Shown here piece after piece: positions 45,032 to 52,905 of a stretch of 64,000 bases of DNA. Within the stretch, counting starts at the first letter, position 1. Each line of letters begins with the position of its first letter. This stretch comes from CAVOHU01 sp963843385 (GTDB lineage: Bacteria; Acidobacteriota; Vicinamibacteria; Vicinamibacterales; JAKQTR01): assembly GCA_963843385.1 (NCBI GenBank), contig CAWJJY010000003.1, forward strand, positions 620,001 to 684,000, read 5' to 3'. The position numbers were made by a program, and so were the translations under genes. Below the pieces are notes generated by a model, which was not told where the DNA came from, did not search any database, and saw nothing but the letters and a program-made list of their open reading frames with translations.

Positions 45032-45340
45032 AACTCCCCCGAACCCAGTTAGACACCGGACCGGGCGGATCGGGCGTGGCCGGGCAGGCGCGGCTGCGCT
45101 GGCCGGGCGGCCTCGCTCCCGGGAACCGCGGAACCACTGGTCATGGTGCCCGGCCGGGTCGGGCAAGCGCCCTGACAAAGGAATCCAGGCACCGGCCAGC
45201 GGGGCGGCGACGAAGGCCGTCGACAGCGGCACCGTATCCTCGCGGGACGAAAACTGTGAGAGAGTAGATCTCACGATCACTTCACGCCCGGCACACAACG
45301 CCTGAGACGCGGTTCGCACCTCGAGAAGGAGCCTGGAACG
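45032..45340. other. Divergent intergenic region, no gene seen
   Basis: A 309-bp gap between the divergent lipoprotein and MBL genes. GTGAGA (45256-45261) and TCTCAC (45269-45274) form a short dyad 67 bp before the MBL start, a possible operator. Very G+C-rich otherwise. Confidence 0.35.
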
Positions 45341-46282
45341 ATGTCTCTCAACCGTCGCCAATTTCTCACGTCCTCGTCGCTGGCTCTCGCCGCCTCGACC
45401 CTCGACCTGCGAGCCCTGCTGGCGCAGACCGGCCAGGCGGCGCAGGCGCCGCCGCAGACCATCTTCACCGTGATCCGTGGAGGAGTCGGATTCTTCACGG
45501 GCCAGGGCGGCACCATCGGCTGGTATGTCGACAAACAGGGTGCGGTGGTGATCGACTCGCAGTTCCCTGCGACGGCGAAGATCTGCCTCGATGGCATCGC
45601 CGAGCGCGTGGGCGGTCCCCGGATCGACGTCCTGGTCAACACGCATCATCACGGCGATCACACCGCGGGCAACGGGACCTTCCGCCCCGCGACCAGGAAG
45701 ATCGTGGCCCACGCGAACGTGCCGAAGCTGCAGCAGGAGGCCGCAGCGAACGCCGCCAAGAACGCCAAGCCCGGTGCTCCGCCGCCTCCGGAACTCGTGG
45801 TTGCCGACACGACCTACCAGACGACGTGGGCCCAGCCTGTCGGAGGCGAGATTCTGGCGCTCAAGCACTACGGGCCGGGCCACACGGCCGGCGACAGCGT
45901 GGTGACGTTCGGGAAGGCCAACGTCGTGCACATGGGCGACCTGGTGTTCAACCGGCGCCACCCGGTGATCGACCGATCGGGCGGTGTGGTCGTCGCCAAC
46001 TGGATCAAGGTGCTCGACTCGGTCGTCGCCGATCACGCCAACGACACCGTCTACATCTTCGGCCATGCCGGCCCGAAGTTCGACGTGACCGGCAGCAAGG
46101 CCGATCTGCTCTACATGCGCGACTACCTGTCGGCGCTCGTCGAGCTGGTGCGAGGCGAGATGAAGGCCGGCAAACCGCGCGACGCGATCGTCAAGATCGC
46201 GGACCCGCTGAAGGGGTTCCCCGATCACGGCCCGCTCACCGAGCGAGTCCTCGGCGGCGTCTACGACGAGCTGGCCGGATAA
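45341..46282 (+). CDS. Tat-exported MBL-fold hydrolase
   Basis: A 313-residue metallo-beta-lactamase-fold enzyme with a twin-arginine signal (NRRQFLTSSSLALAAS, residues 4-19), so it is folded before export. The zinc motif NTHHHGDH has His102, His104, Asp106 and His107; further marks are GPGHTAGDS near 180, MGDLVF and FGHAGP. It resembles exported cyclase/quinoprotein-relay-type hydrolases in overall order. Substrate unknown. Preceded by GAGAAGGAG. Confidence 0.88.
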   Translation: MSLNRRQFLTSSSLALAASTLDLRALLAQTGQAAQAPPQTIFTVIRGGVGFFTGQGGTIGWYVDKQGAVVIDSQFPATAKICLDGIAERVGGPRIDVLVNTHHHGDHTAGNGTFRPATRKIVAHANVPKLQQEAAANAAKNAKPGAPPPPELVVADTTYQTTWAQPVGGEILALKHYGPGHTAGDSVVTFGKANVVHMGDLVFNRRHPVIDRSGGVVVANWIKVLDSVVADHANDTVYIFGHAGPKFDVTGSKADLLYMRDYLSALVELVRGEMKAGKPRDAIVKIADPLKGFPDHGPLTERVLGGVYDELAG

Positions 46283-46355
46283 GCGGACGTTCACACAGCC
46301 TGCTGAAGAGGCACGGGCGGGGCCGCGACAACCCGGTCCCGCCCGACCCCGGCCT

Positions 46356-46778
46356 TCAGGCCGGCGGCTCCTCCTCCATTCCATCGACGAAGAAGTCCAC
46401 GTGCCCGCATCGCGGGCACGCGTAGACGTCGAACGACTCGCTGTGCTCGAACAGGTGTCCGATCTCGCCCAGCAGGCCCCAGTGCGTGCCCTCGTGGAAC
46501 TTCTTCGTCCCGAGGTAGCGCTCTTCCACCCTGCAGCGGACGCATCTCGGGTTGGGAATCTGCGATTCATCCTCGTCTTCGGGCAGCTTCGCGCCGGGCT
46601 CAGGTGCGATGAGACTGGCCTGCACGTCGGGATCTTCCATGCCCCGGCGCTGCAGCTCGGCCCGGATCACCTTCTGGCCGGCCTCGGTGAACTCGTGAAG
46701 CTCCGCGGCCGCCTCCAGCAGGTCTTCGTCGCTCTTCTCTCTCCAGATGCGTTCGGCCTCGGTCATCGACGTCCTCAT
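46356..46778 (-). CDS. Zinc-ribbon protein
   Basis: A 140-residue soluble protein. The N-terminal half is helical and acidic (AERIWREKSDEDLLEAAAEL). The C-terminal half has CVRC (about residue 79) and CPRC (about 122, in YACPRCGHVDFFV), a long-loop zinc ribbon. ATG at 46778 has an AGGA site; an ATG four codons later is also plausible. Function unknown. Confidence 0.75.
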   Translation of the reverse strand: MRTSMTEAERIWREKSDEDLLEAAAELHEFTEAGQKVIRAELQRRGMEDPDVQASLIAPEPGAKLPEDEDESQIPNPRCVRCRVEERYLGTKKFHEGTHWGLLGEIGHLFEHSESFDVYACPRCGHVDFFVDGMEEEPPA

Positions 46779-46831
46779 GTGGTCCTTGATTCTCAGGCGC
46801 CGCGGCGGACTCCGCGGCGATCCGTCCTCCC

Positions 46832-48202
46832 CTACCGCGTCCATCGCCCGTTGGGCATGCGGACCGGCCCGGGGTGGAAGAAGTCGGCCGGCGTCATCAC
46901 GCCGTCGCGCTTGTAGACCATCCCGTTCTTCATCACGAAGGTCACGGTGCGCAGCGCGTCGACGTCGGCGAGCGGGTCGCCCGAAACGGCGATCAGGTCC
47001 GCGAAGAACCCCGGCTTGATCGGTCCCCGCTCGGCGATGATGTCCGCGGCCTTGTAGCCGTTGATGGTCATCGCGCGCAGCGTGTCGGCGGCCGGGATGC
47101 CGGCGGCCTTCCACGTCTTGAGGAATTCGATCGTCAGTTCGCCGCGGGTCAGCCAGCGGCCCGTCTTCTCGTCCTTCATCCGGTCGTTCCAGTAATCGAA
47201 ATCGGTCGAGTAGGTCAGCGGCACTTTCTGCTGCCAGGCGTCCTTCAGGTTGTCGGCCGCGCGCTTGAACGCCGCCTCGCTCCCCCGGTAGGCGGTGAAC
47301 GGGGTGTCGGTGCCGGCCAGGAAGATGCCCTTCTCCGCCATCTGCCGATGATGCTCGGGGGTGAGCGCGTTGCCGTGCGCGATGATGTAGATGCCCGCAT
47401 CGATGGCCCGTTGCGCGCCCGCGGCCGTCTGGACGTGACCTTCGACCTTGCACCCGCCGGTCGCGGCCTCGCGGATCGCGAGCTTGATGTCGTCGACCGA
47501 ATAGCCCCAGGGCTTGCAGTCGATGCACAGCTTGATCGTCCTGGCGCCGAACAGCATGTTCTCGCGCACGGCCCGCACGATTTCGTCAGGGCTGTTGGCG
47601 TCGATGTATTCGGGGAACATGATGTTGTGCTGCTTGTACATCTCGGGCGTCGGCCAGAACTGTCCTCCTGTCGAGCCGATCATCGGGCCCGAAGGAATCA
47701 CGGTCGGCCCGGGCAGCCAGCCCTGCTCGATGGCCTGGCGCAGCGCGGCATCGACATAGAGCGCGTTGTTGCCGACATCGCGCACCACCGTGAACCCGGA
47801 CGCAAGGAGCTGCATGCCGTTTGACGCCGCCTGGATCGCCCGCAGCGGCGTCGAGTCCATCACGTAGGTGAGGTAGTAGTAGTTGTTCTCCGGCTGCTCC
47901 TTGTAGGTCATGCCCATGTGCGTGTGCGCATCGACCAGGCCGGGCAGCACCGTCAGCTTCGACAGGTCGATGAGGGTCGCGCCGGCAGGCACCGGCAGGT
48001 TCGTGCCAACGGCCTTGATGCGTTCTCCCTCGATCACGATCATCTGGTTCGCCGACGCGGTCCCCGACTCCGGATCGATCAGCCGGCCGGCCTTGACGAC
48101 GGTCACCGGCGAGGAGGCGGCGGGCGCTTGCGCAAGGATCGGCAAGACGAGGAACAGGCACAGACAGGACAGCAACGCGAGCATCACCCCTCGTGTCTTC
48201 AT
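46832..48202 (-). CDS. Exported metal-dependent amidohydrolase
   Basis: A 456-residue amidohydrolase-superfamily enzyme with a signal peptide (residues 1-25, ending ILAQA). The first metal ligands are His93 and His95 in DAHTHMG. Further ligands are likely in IKLCID, GHVQTAAG, AHGNALT and STDFDYW. This family includes exported dipeptidases, imidazolonepropionase-like and prolidase-like enzymes, and the exact substrate is open. A single-gene unit. Confidence 0.9.
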   Translation of the reverse strand: MKTRGVMLALLSCLCLFLVLPILAQAPAASSPVTVVKAGRLIDPESGTASANQMIVIEGERIKAVGTNLPVPAGATLIDLSKLTVLPGLVDAHTHMGMTYKEQPENNYYYLTYVMDSTPLRAIQAASNGMQLLASGFTVVRDVGNNALYVDAALRQAIEQGWLPGPTVIPSGPMIGSTGGQFWPTPEMYKQHNIMFPEYIDANSPDEIVRAVRENMLFGARTIKLCIDCKPWGYSVDDIKLAIREAATGGCKVEGHVQTAAGAQRAIDAGIYIIAHGNALTPEHHRQMAEKGIFLAGTDTPFTAYRGSEAAFKRAADNLKDAWQQKVPLTYSTDFDYWNDRMKDEKTGRWLTRGELTIEFLKTWKAAGIPAADTLRAMTINGYKAADIIAERGPIKPGFFADLIAVSGDPLADVDALRTVTFVMKNGMVYKRDGVMTPADFFHPGPVRMPNGRWTR

Positions 48203-48614
48203 AGGGCCCTCCTGAGGCTGGCTGATTCTATACCCTCGCGGATACCCGGCTCTCGGGGGGTCGGGCTAGCGACTAGCGGCTGGCGGCTGGCGGCGGTCGC
48301 AAAGCGAATGCCTTGAGCCGAGCCGATCACCATGAGTTTGCAGGACGCTGCGCAAGGGCCGAAGTCGGAGATGGACCGAGAACCCATCTTTGCTGCCGAC
48401 AGAACCCTGAAGATGCGTTTCGCCGGCGAGCGCGAGCGCGAATCGCGTCGCGACCTGCCGTCGGCCGCCGGCCACGGCCGGCTCGTGCGCGCGGCCGGTT
48501 TCTTGGAGTAGAATCCGCTCGCTCCTTCCGCTGTCCGCCGCGGGTGATCCGGGGTGAGGTCGCGTCGGACGAGTGCGCGGCGCCCTGGTCGACCAGTCTG
48601 GGGATTGGACGCCT
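48203..48614. other. Intergenic region with heptad repeat
   Basis: A 412-bp divergent gap. 48262-48300 carries GGCTAGC and GGCTGGC heptads like those at 43215. A 59-codon plus-strand frame (48332-48511) looks non-coding. TAGAAT at 48509 could be the -10 element for the symporter gene. Nothing else is evident. Confidence 0.5.
48262..48300. repeat. Degenerate GGCT-heptad intergenic repeat
   Basis: GGGCTAGCGACTAGCGGCTG, then GGCGGCTGGCGG: the same 7-bp family found at four other gaps. Confidence 0.55.
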
Positions 48615-50429
48615 ATGACCAACGCGAATCTCGGTTCCGGATCGACGCTCACCGGCCTCGACTGGCTGACAATCGCCGCCTACTTCGGCATCCTCCTCGT
48701 GGTCGCCTGGCGGGTCGTCAGGAAGAGCAAGGACACCGCCGCCGATTACTTTCTGGCCGGCCGGAATCTCGGCTGGTGGGTGATCGGTGCGTCGATCTTC
48801 GCCTCCAACATCGGATCGGAGCACATCGTCGGGCTGGCCGGGTCGGGCGCGGCCGACGGCGTGGCCATGGCGCACTACGAGCTGCACGCCTGGTGCCTGC
48901 TGGTGCTGGCCTGGGTCTTCGTGCCGTTCTACGCGCGATCGATGGTGTTCACGATGCCCGAGTTCCTCGAGCGGCGCTTCTCGACGCACTCGCGCTACGT
49001 CCTGTCGCTCGTCTCGCTGGTGACCTTCGTGGTCTCGAAGATCGCCGTCGGCATCTTCGCCGGCGGGGTCGTGTTCGCGACGCTGCTCCCCGAGCTGCAC
49101 CTCCAGGTCGGCAGCGTCGGCATCAACAGCTTCTGGATCGGGTCGGTGCTCGTCATCGTGCTCACCGGCCTCTACACGATGCTCGGCGGGATGCGCGCGG
49201 TCGCCTACAACGACGCGGTGCAGGTCGTGGTGCTCATCATCGGGTCGGCCGTGCTGACCATCTACGGGCTGGTGCAGCTCGGCGGCTGGTCGCAGCTGCG
49301 GGCCGCGCTGCCCTCCGACATGTTCAACCTGTGGAAGCCGCTGATCCCGGCCGGCGTCGAAGGCACGTGGGCCCCGGTGCTCGAACGCAATCCGGCGGGT
49401 GAGATCATCCGGCAGGCCTGGTATTTCAACGGCAATTTCCCGTGGCTCGGCATGCTCTTCTGCGCGCCGATCATCGGCCTCTGGTACTGGTGCACGGATC
49501 AGTACATCGTCCAGAGAGCGCTCGGGGCGCCCGACCAGCAGACGGCGCGGCGGGGCAGCATCTTCGCGGCCTTCCTCAAGCTGTTCCCGGTGTACCTGTT
49601 CATCATCCCCGGGATGATCTGCCTCGCCCTCGCCAAGTCGGGCACCGTGCCTGGGCTCTCGCCCATGGTCGGCGCCGACGGCCAGCCCGTACGCGAGGTC
49701 GCCCAGGCGGCGTTCCCGATGATGGTGCAGTACCTGCTGCCGCCCGGGTTGCGGGGGCTGGTTGTCGCCGGCCTGTTGTCCGCGTTGATGGGATCGCTCG
49801 CCGGTGTCTTCAATGCGTGCTCGACGCTGTTCACCGTCGATCTCTACGCGAAGTTCAGGCCGCACGCGACCCAGCATCAGATGGTGCGAACCGGCCGGAT
49901 TGCGACCGGCGTCATGGTCCTGATCGCGCTGGCCTGGATCCCGGTCATCCAGGGCGCGCACGGCCTGTACAACTACCTGCAGACCGTGCAGGGCTACCTG
50001 GCTCCGCCGATCTTCGTCGTGTTCTTCTTCGGCGTCTTCTACAAGCGGCTGAACGCCCAGGGCTGCCTGTGGGCGATGATCGTCGGATTCGCGATGGGGC
50101 TGTTCCGGATGCTGGTCGACACGCCGGTGACGCTGGGCCTTTCAGGCTTCGAGCACGGCTACTCGCCGGGGTCGTTTCTCTGGGTGATCAACAACATCTA
50201 CTTCCAGTATTTCAGCGTGCTCATCACGATCGTGTCCGCCGTCGTGATGATCGTGGTCAGCCACGCCACGGCGGAGCCCGACTACGAGCGGATGAGAGGA
50301 TTGACCTACGGCACCGCGACGGCCGATCAGGCACGCCACACCGAGTCGAGCTGGAGCTGGCGCGAGGTGCTCGCGTCGGGATTCGTGCTGACCTGCATCA
50401 TCGGGGCGTACCTGTACTTCCGCGGGTAG
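48615..50429 (+). CDS. Sodium:solute symporter (SSS/SGLT family)
   Basis: A 604-residue multi-helix inner-membrane symporter of the SSS family (about 14 helices). Typical stretches are RKSKDTAADYFLAGRNLGWW, IFASNIGSEHIVGLAGSGAADG, PEFLERRF and the Na-site-type GLVVAGLLSALMGSLAGVFNACSTL. The length and the WYWCTDQYIVQRAL motif fit the SGLT-like sugar-type branch. The ATG at 48615 is used; a GTG 14 codons upstream is also in frame. Likely a sugar or related solute carrier, driven by Na+. Confidence 0.94.
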   Translation: MTNANLGSGSTLTGLDWLTIAAYFGILLVVAWRVVRKSKDTAADYFLAGRNLGWWVIGASIFASNIGSEHIVGLAGSGAADGVAMAHYELHAWCLLVLAWVFVPFYARSMVFTMPEFLERRFSTHSRYVLSLVSLVTFVVSKIAVGIFAGGVVFATLLPELHLQVGSVGINSFWIGSVLVIVLTGLYTMLGGMRAVAYNDAVQVVVLIIGSAVLTIYGLVQLGGWSQLRAALPSDMFNLWKPLIPAGVEGTWAPVLERNPAGEIIRQAWYFNGNFPWLGMLFCAPIIGLWYWCTDQYIVQRALGAPDQQTARRGSIFAAFLKLFPVYLFIIPGMICLALAKSGTVPGLSPMVGADGQPVREVAQAAFPMMVQYLLPPGLRGLVVAGLLSALMGSLAGVFNACSTLFTVDLYAKFRPHATQHQMVRTGRIATGVMVLIALAWIPVIQGAHGLYNYLQTVQGYLAPPIFVVFFFGVFYKRLNAQGCLWAMIVGFAMGLFRMLVDTPVTLGLSGFEHGYSPGSFLWVINNIYFQYFSVLITIVSAVVMIVVSHATAEPDYERMRGLTYGTATADQARHTESSWSWREVLASGFVLTCIIGAYLYFRG

Positions 50430-50517
50430 CTCCTCAGGCGAATCCGGTGCTCGCGCGTCGTCTCTCGCGACCTCGCGAACGCAGTGTCCGACTGCTCTCG
50501 CCGGTCCAGGTGTGTCG

Positions 50518-50784
50518 CTACCGGACCAGCTGCGTCTTCAACCACGCGACGCGATCGGCCTGCACATCGGCGGGACTGGCCAGCGAGTGGTCCGAATCGT
50601 AGAAGCGGGGCGTCTTCGGCCCCTTCACCGCGCCGATCAACGCGTCGGCCGCGTCCCTGGTCACGAATCGATCTCGAGTCCCGAATTGAAGCAGCACCGG
50701 GATGGATCCCATCCGCTCGAGATACCGTGTCGGATCAAGCGGCGCGAGACGGTCGATCACCTTCTGCCGCGCGTCGCCGGTCCA
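50518..50784 (-). pseudogene. Alpha/beta hydrolase C-terminus, shifted frame
   Basis: The last ~88 residues of the hydrolase that begins at 51439. They run TGDARQKVIDRLAPLDPTRY, then GSIPVLLQFGTRDRFVTRD with the family's catalytic-Asp strand, and YDSDHSLAS with the catalytic His. They are in another frame: one extra G at about 50782-50783 (CTGG-ACC) breaks the gene. Deleting it would give LYPKLTGDARQKV. Confidence 0.7.
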
Positions 50785-51439
50785 GCTTCGGGTAGAGCAG
50801 GAACCAGTCGCTGAACCGCTGCGTTCCCGCCATGAACACGAACGCTTTGAGCCGTGCCGGCTCGACACCCGCGGCGAGGGCGCCATACATCGCCCCAAAA
50901 TCGTGGCCCACGAAGACCAGGCGACCCGGGTCCACGCCCGGACGCGTCGCCAGCAGGTCGATGGCCCTCCGGATCTCTCTCGTCTGCCTGATCGAAATCG
51001 CGTAGTCAGCTTCAGGGTTCCGCTTCACGAACCAGCCGGGCGGGGTCCACATGGTGTTCGGCAGAAGTGAGACGGCGCCCGAGGTCGATGCCAGGTCGAT
51101 CGCCTCCCCCAGGAACTCGGTCCGGTTGGCGGTCGGGCTGTTGTCTTCGAGCCAGTGCACGAACAGAATGCCGGGGTGCGGGGCCGGGGCCGGCGGTGTG
51201 ACCAGGTAGGCCTGGTTCCGCGTGCCGTCGAGCTGCAGATAGGACACGTCCTGAACGGTCACCTCGCCGCGGCGCTCGGTCTTGTCGACCGTCAGATCGA
51301 AGGGACGCGCGCGATCGTACTCGAACTCGGCGACGGGCACCGTCGCCGGCTGCGCGGCCTCGATCGCGAGTGCCGCCGCCATCACGCCAACCGCTGCCAA
51401 TCGGCGCACCGCGGCTTCACCCTGTCTGGCTCGAGTCAT
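50735..51439 (-). CDS. Alpha/beta hydrolase (dienelactone type), frameshifted
   Basis: The N-terminal 234 residues of an exported alpha/beta hydrolase. A signal peptide (VRRLAAVGVMAAALAIEAAQ) is followed by a dienelactone-hydrolase-like fold: PGILFVHWLEDNSP, the elbow LVFVGHDFGAMYGALAA where the nucleophile is Asp in GHDFG instead of the usual Ser/Cys, and FVFMAGTQRFSDW. The real end is in the shifted piece at 50518. The ATG at 51439 follows GGGAGGGA. It overlaps the end of the anti-sigma gene and belongs to the sigma operon. Confidence 0.75.
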   Translation of the reverse strand: MTRARQGEAAVRRLAAVGVMAAALAIEAAQPATVPVAEFEYDRARPFDLTVDKTERRGEVTVQDVSYLQLDGTRNQAYLVTPPAPAPHPGILFVHWLEDNSPTANRTEFLGEAIDLASTSGAVSLLPNTMWTPPGWFVKRNPEADYAISIRQTREIRRAIDLLATRPGVDPGRLVFVGHDFGAMYGALAAGVEPARLKAFVFMAGTQRFSDWFLLYPKLDRRRAAEGDRPSRAA

Positions 51440-52148
51440 GGCCGTCCCTCCCGGATCCGGACGCACGGCGCGTCACGCGGTCCCTCACCCACTCGCCCGC
51501 CCGTGCGGTCAGCATGCCCAGGACCGCGAGCGACAACACCGCGCCCCCGTGCGCGGCCAGCACGTGGCTCGGCGCGGAGACGTCGCAGAACAGGCGCCAG
51601 CCGGCATCGCTCATCAGCCCGGCGCCGAGGCCGTACAAGGCTCCCGCCACCCAGGGCCTCGTCGGAAACGCCCGACCGGCGAGCAGCCCCGCCGCGATCA
51701 CGGCAGGGACACCGACCAACGCGGAGTGCCGCAGACAGTAGATGAAGAACGGAAGCTGCCTTGCCGGCGGCGCAATGGTCGGACTGATGAAATAGGTTCC
51801 CCACGTGACCGCCGCCACCACAACGAAGGCGCCGCCGATGGCGGTCAACAGTTGACGCCGGGTCAGACCGGATCCCGGCACCGCCTCGCGCAAGGCGAGC
51901 CCCACCAGCACGAACCCGACGACGACCTGGAGGCTGGAAATGCCCCAGGACCACCACGCGCCCAGGACGCGTGCGTCTTGCCTCACGCCCATCAGCAGCG
52001 GAACGCCCACGAACACGGCAGCCGCCAGCGGGACGAGCACCACCGTTCGGCGCCAGGGCGGCGGCAGCGGCCTGACCGGGGCCAGATCGCGCCCGATGGC
52101 CCGGTGCAGCACGTCGGGCACCCGTTCGGTTGGCGGATCAGCGCTCAT
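51417..52148 (-). CDS. NrsF-family membrane anti-sigma factor
   Basis: A 243-residue membrane protein with about six hydrophobic helices (VVLVPLAAAVFVGVPLLMG, WGISSLQVVVGFVLVGL, LLTAIGGAFVVVAAVTWG and others). Its short N-terminus, DVLHRAIGRDLAPVRPLP, resembles NrsF/DUF1109 proteins, which hold ECF sigma factors at the membrane. Its start overlaps the sigma gene by 11 bp. ATG at 52148 chosen over an in-frame ATG seven codons upstream. Confidence 0.82.
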   Translation of the reverse strand: MSADPPTERVPDVLHRAIGRDLAPVRPLPPPWRRTVVLVPLAAAVFVGVPLLMGVRQDARVLGAWWSWGISSLQVVVGFVLVGLALREAVPGSGLTRRQLLTAIGGAFVVVAAVTWGTYFISPTIAPPARQLPFFIYCLRHSALVGVPAVIAAGLLAGRAFPTRPWVAGALYGLGAGLMSDAGWRLFCDVSAPSHVLAAHGGAVLSLAVLGMLTARAGEWVRDRVTRRASGSGRDGHDSSQTG

Positions 52149-52737
52149 CGGGACGATCTTTCTCGTCATGCGGCTTGCGGCCCAGGATCGCCCGGAGATT
52201 GCTCATCCCGCGCGATGACCGCAGCTTGGCGGCCGCCTCGCGGATTCCGAGCCGTTCGCCGATCTCGCGGAAACTCAGCCCCGCCACGTGGTGCAGCATC
52301 AAAGCCTCACGACGATCGGGCGGGACCTGCTGCAACGCCTCCCGCACGACGTCGCGTTGATTGCGCCGATCGTGCTCGTCATCGGGTGCCACGGGATCCG
52401 GCACCTCGTCTGTGCCATGCGACACGGGACGCAGGCGGCGCGAGCTCGTCCTGAGGTCCATGAGGTAGACGTGGCGGGCAATCGCAAACGCCCACGGCAG
52501 GACCGGCAGTGACGGCGAGTACGTGCGGCGCGATCGGTGGATCTGCAGAAACGTCTCCTGCAGGAGGTCTTCGGCGCGTGACCGGTCCCGCGTGAGTGAC
52601 ACCAGGTAACGCCGGAGCACGCTGCAAAGCGCCGCGTACACCTGCTCGAACGCCTCCATCCGGCCGTCCTGGTAGCCGGCCATCGCCAGCCTCAGGTGCT
52701 CTTCGTCGGACGGTCTGGCGGCGTGCGGAGACTTCAT
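52138..52737 (-). CDS. ECF-type RNA polymerase sigma factor
   Basis: A 199-residue ECF sigma factor. Region 2 has SRAEDLLQETFLQIHRSRRTY and a WAFAIARHVYLMDLRTSSRR helix for -10 and core contact. Region 4 has PPDRREALMLHHVAGLSFREIG and RLGIREAAAKLRSSRGMSNL, the -35 HTH. The ATG at 52737 starts the conserved N-terminus. Its anti-sigma follows directly; the operon's target promoters are unknown. Divergent from the M1 peptidase gene at 52906. Confidence 0.92.
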   Translation of the reverse strand: MKSPHAARPSDEEHLRLAMAGYQDGRMEAFEQVYAALCSVLRRYLVSLTRDRSRAEDLLQETFLQIHRSRRTYSPSLPVLPWAFAIARHVYLMDLRTSSRRLRPVSHGTDEVPDPVAPDDEHDRRNQRDVVREALQQVPPDRREALMLHHVAGLSFREIGERLGIREAAAKLRSSRGMSNLRAILGRKPHDEKDRPDER

Positions 52738-52905
52738 GTGCTTGGTTTGCCGATCGCTGAGGAATGGTATCACCGGGCACCGACGGAGCGGGCCCGCTGC
52801 GGGGGGCCCTTCACCCCGGAACTCGCAGCCTGGCAGGCGCCGCCGACCCGATCGGTGATACGTTTGGAGTTGCGCCGGCAAAGACCTTATCGAGGACTGT
52901 CGGTG

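Noticed and set aside
43472..46570. A 1032-codon minus frame running across three genes
   Set aside because: Only the part from 45031 down has a signal, a lipobox and TPR repeats; the rest is the shadow of the plus-strand MBL gene.
48332..48511. A 59-codon plus frame before the symporter
   Set aside because: Charged and low-complexity, without a ribosome site or similarity; most likely non-coding.
48327..49961. A 544-codon minus frame
   Set aside because: Opposite the symporter gene; His/Asp/Arg-rich and without any domain.
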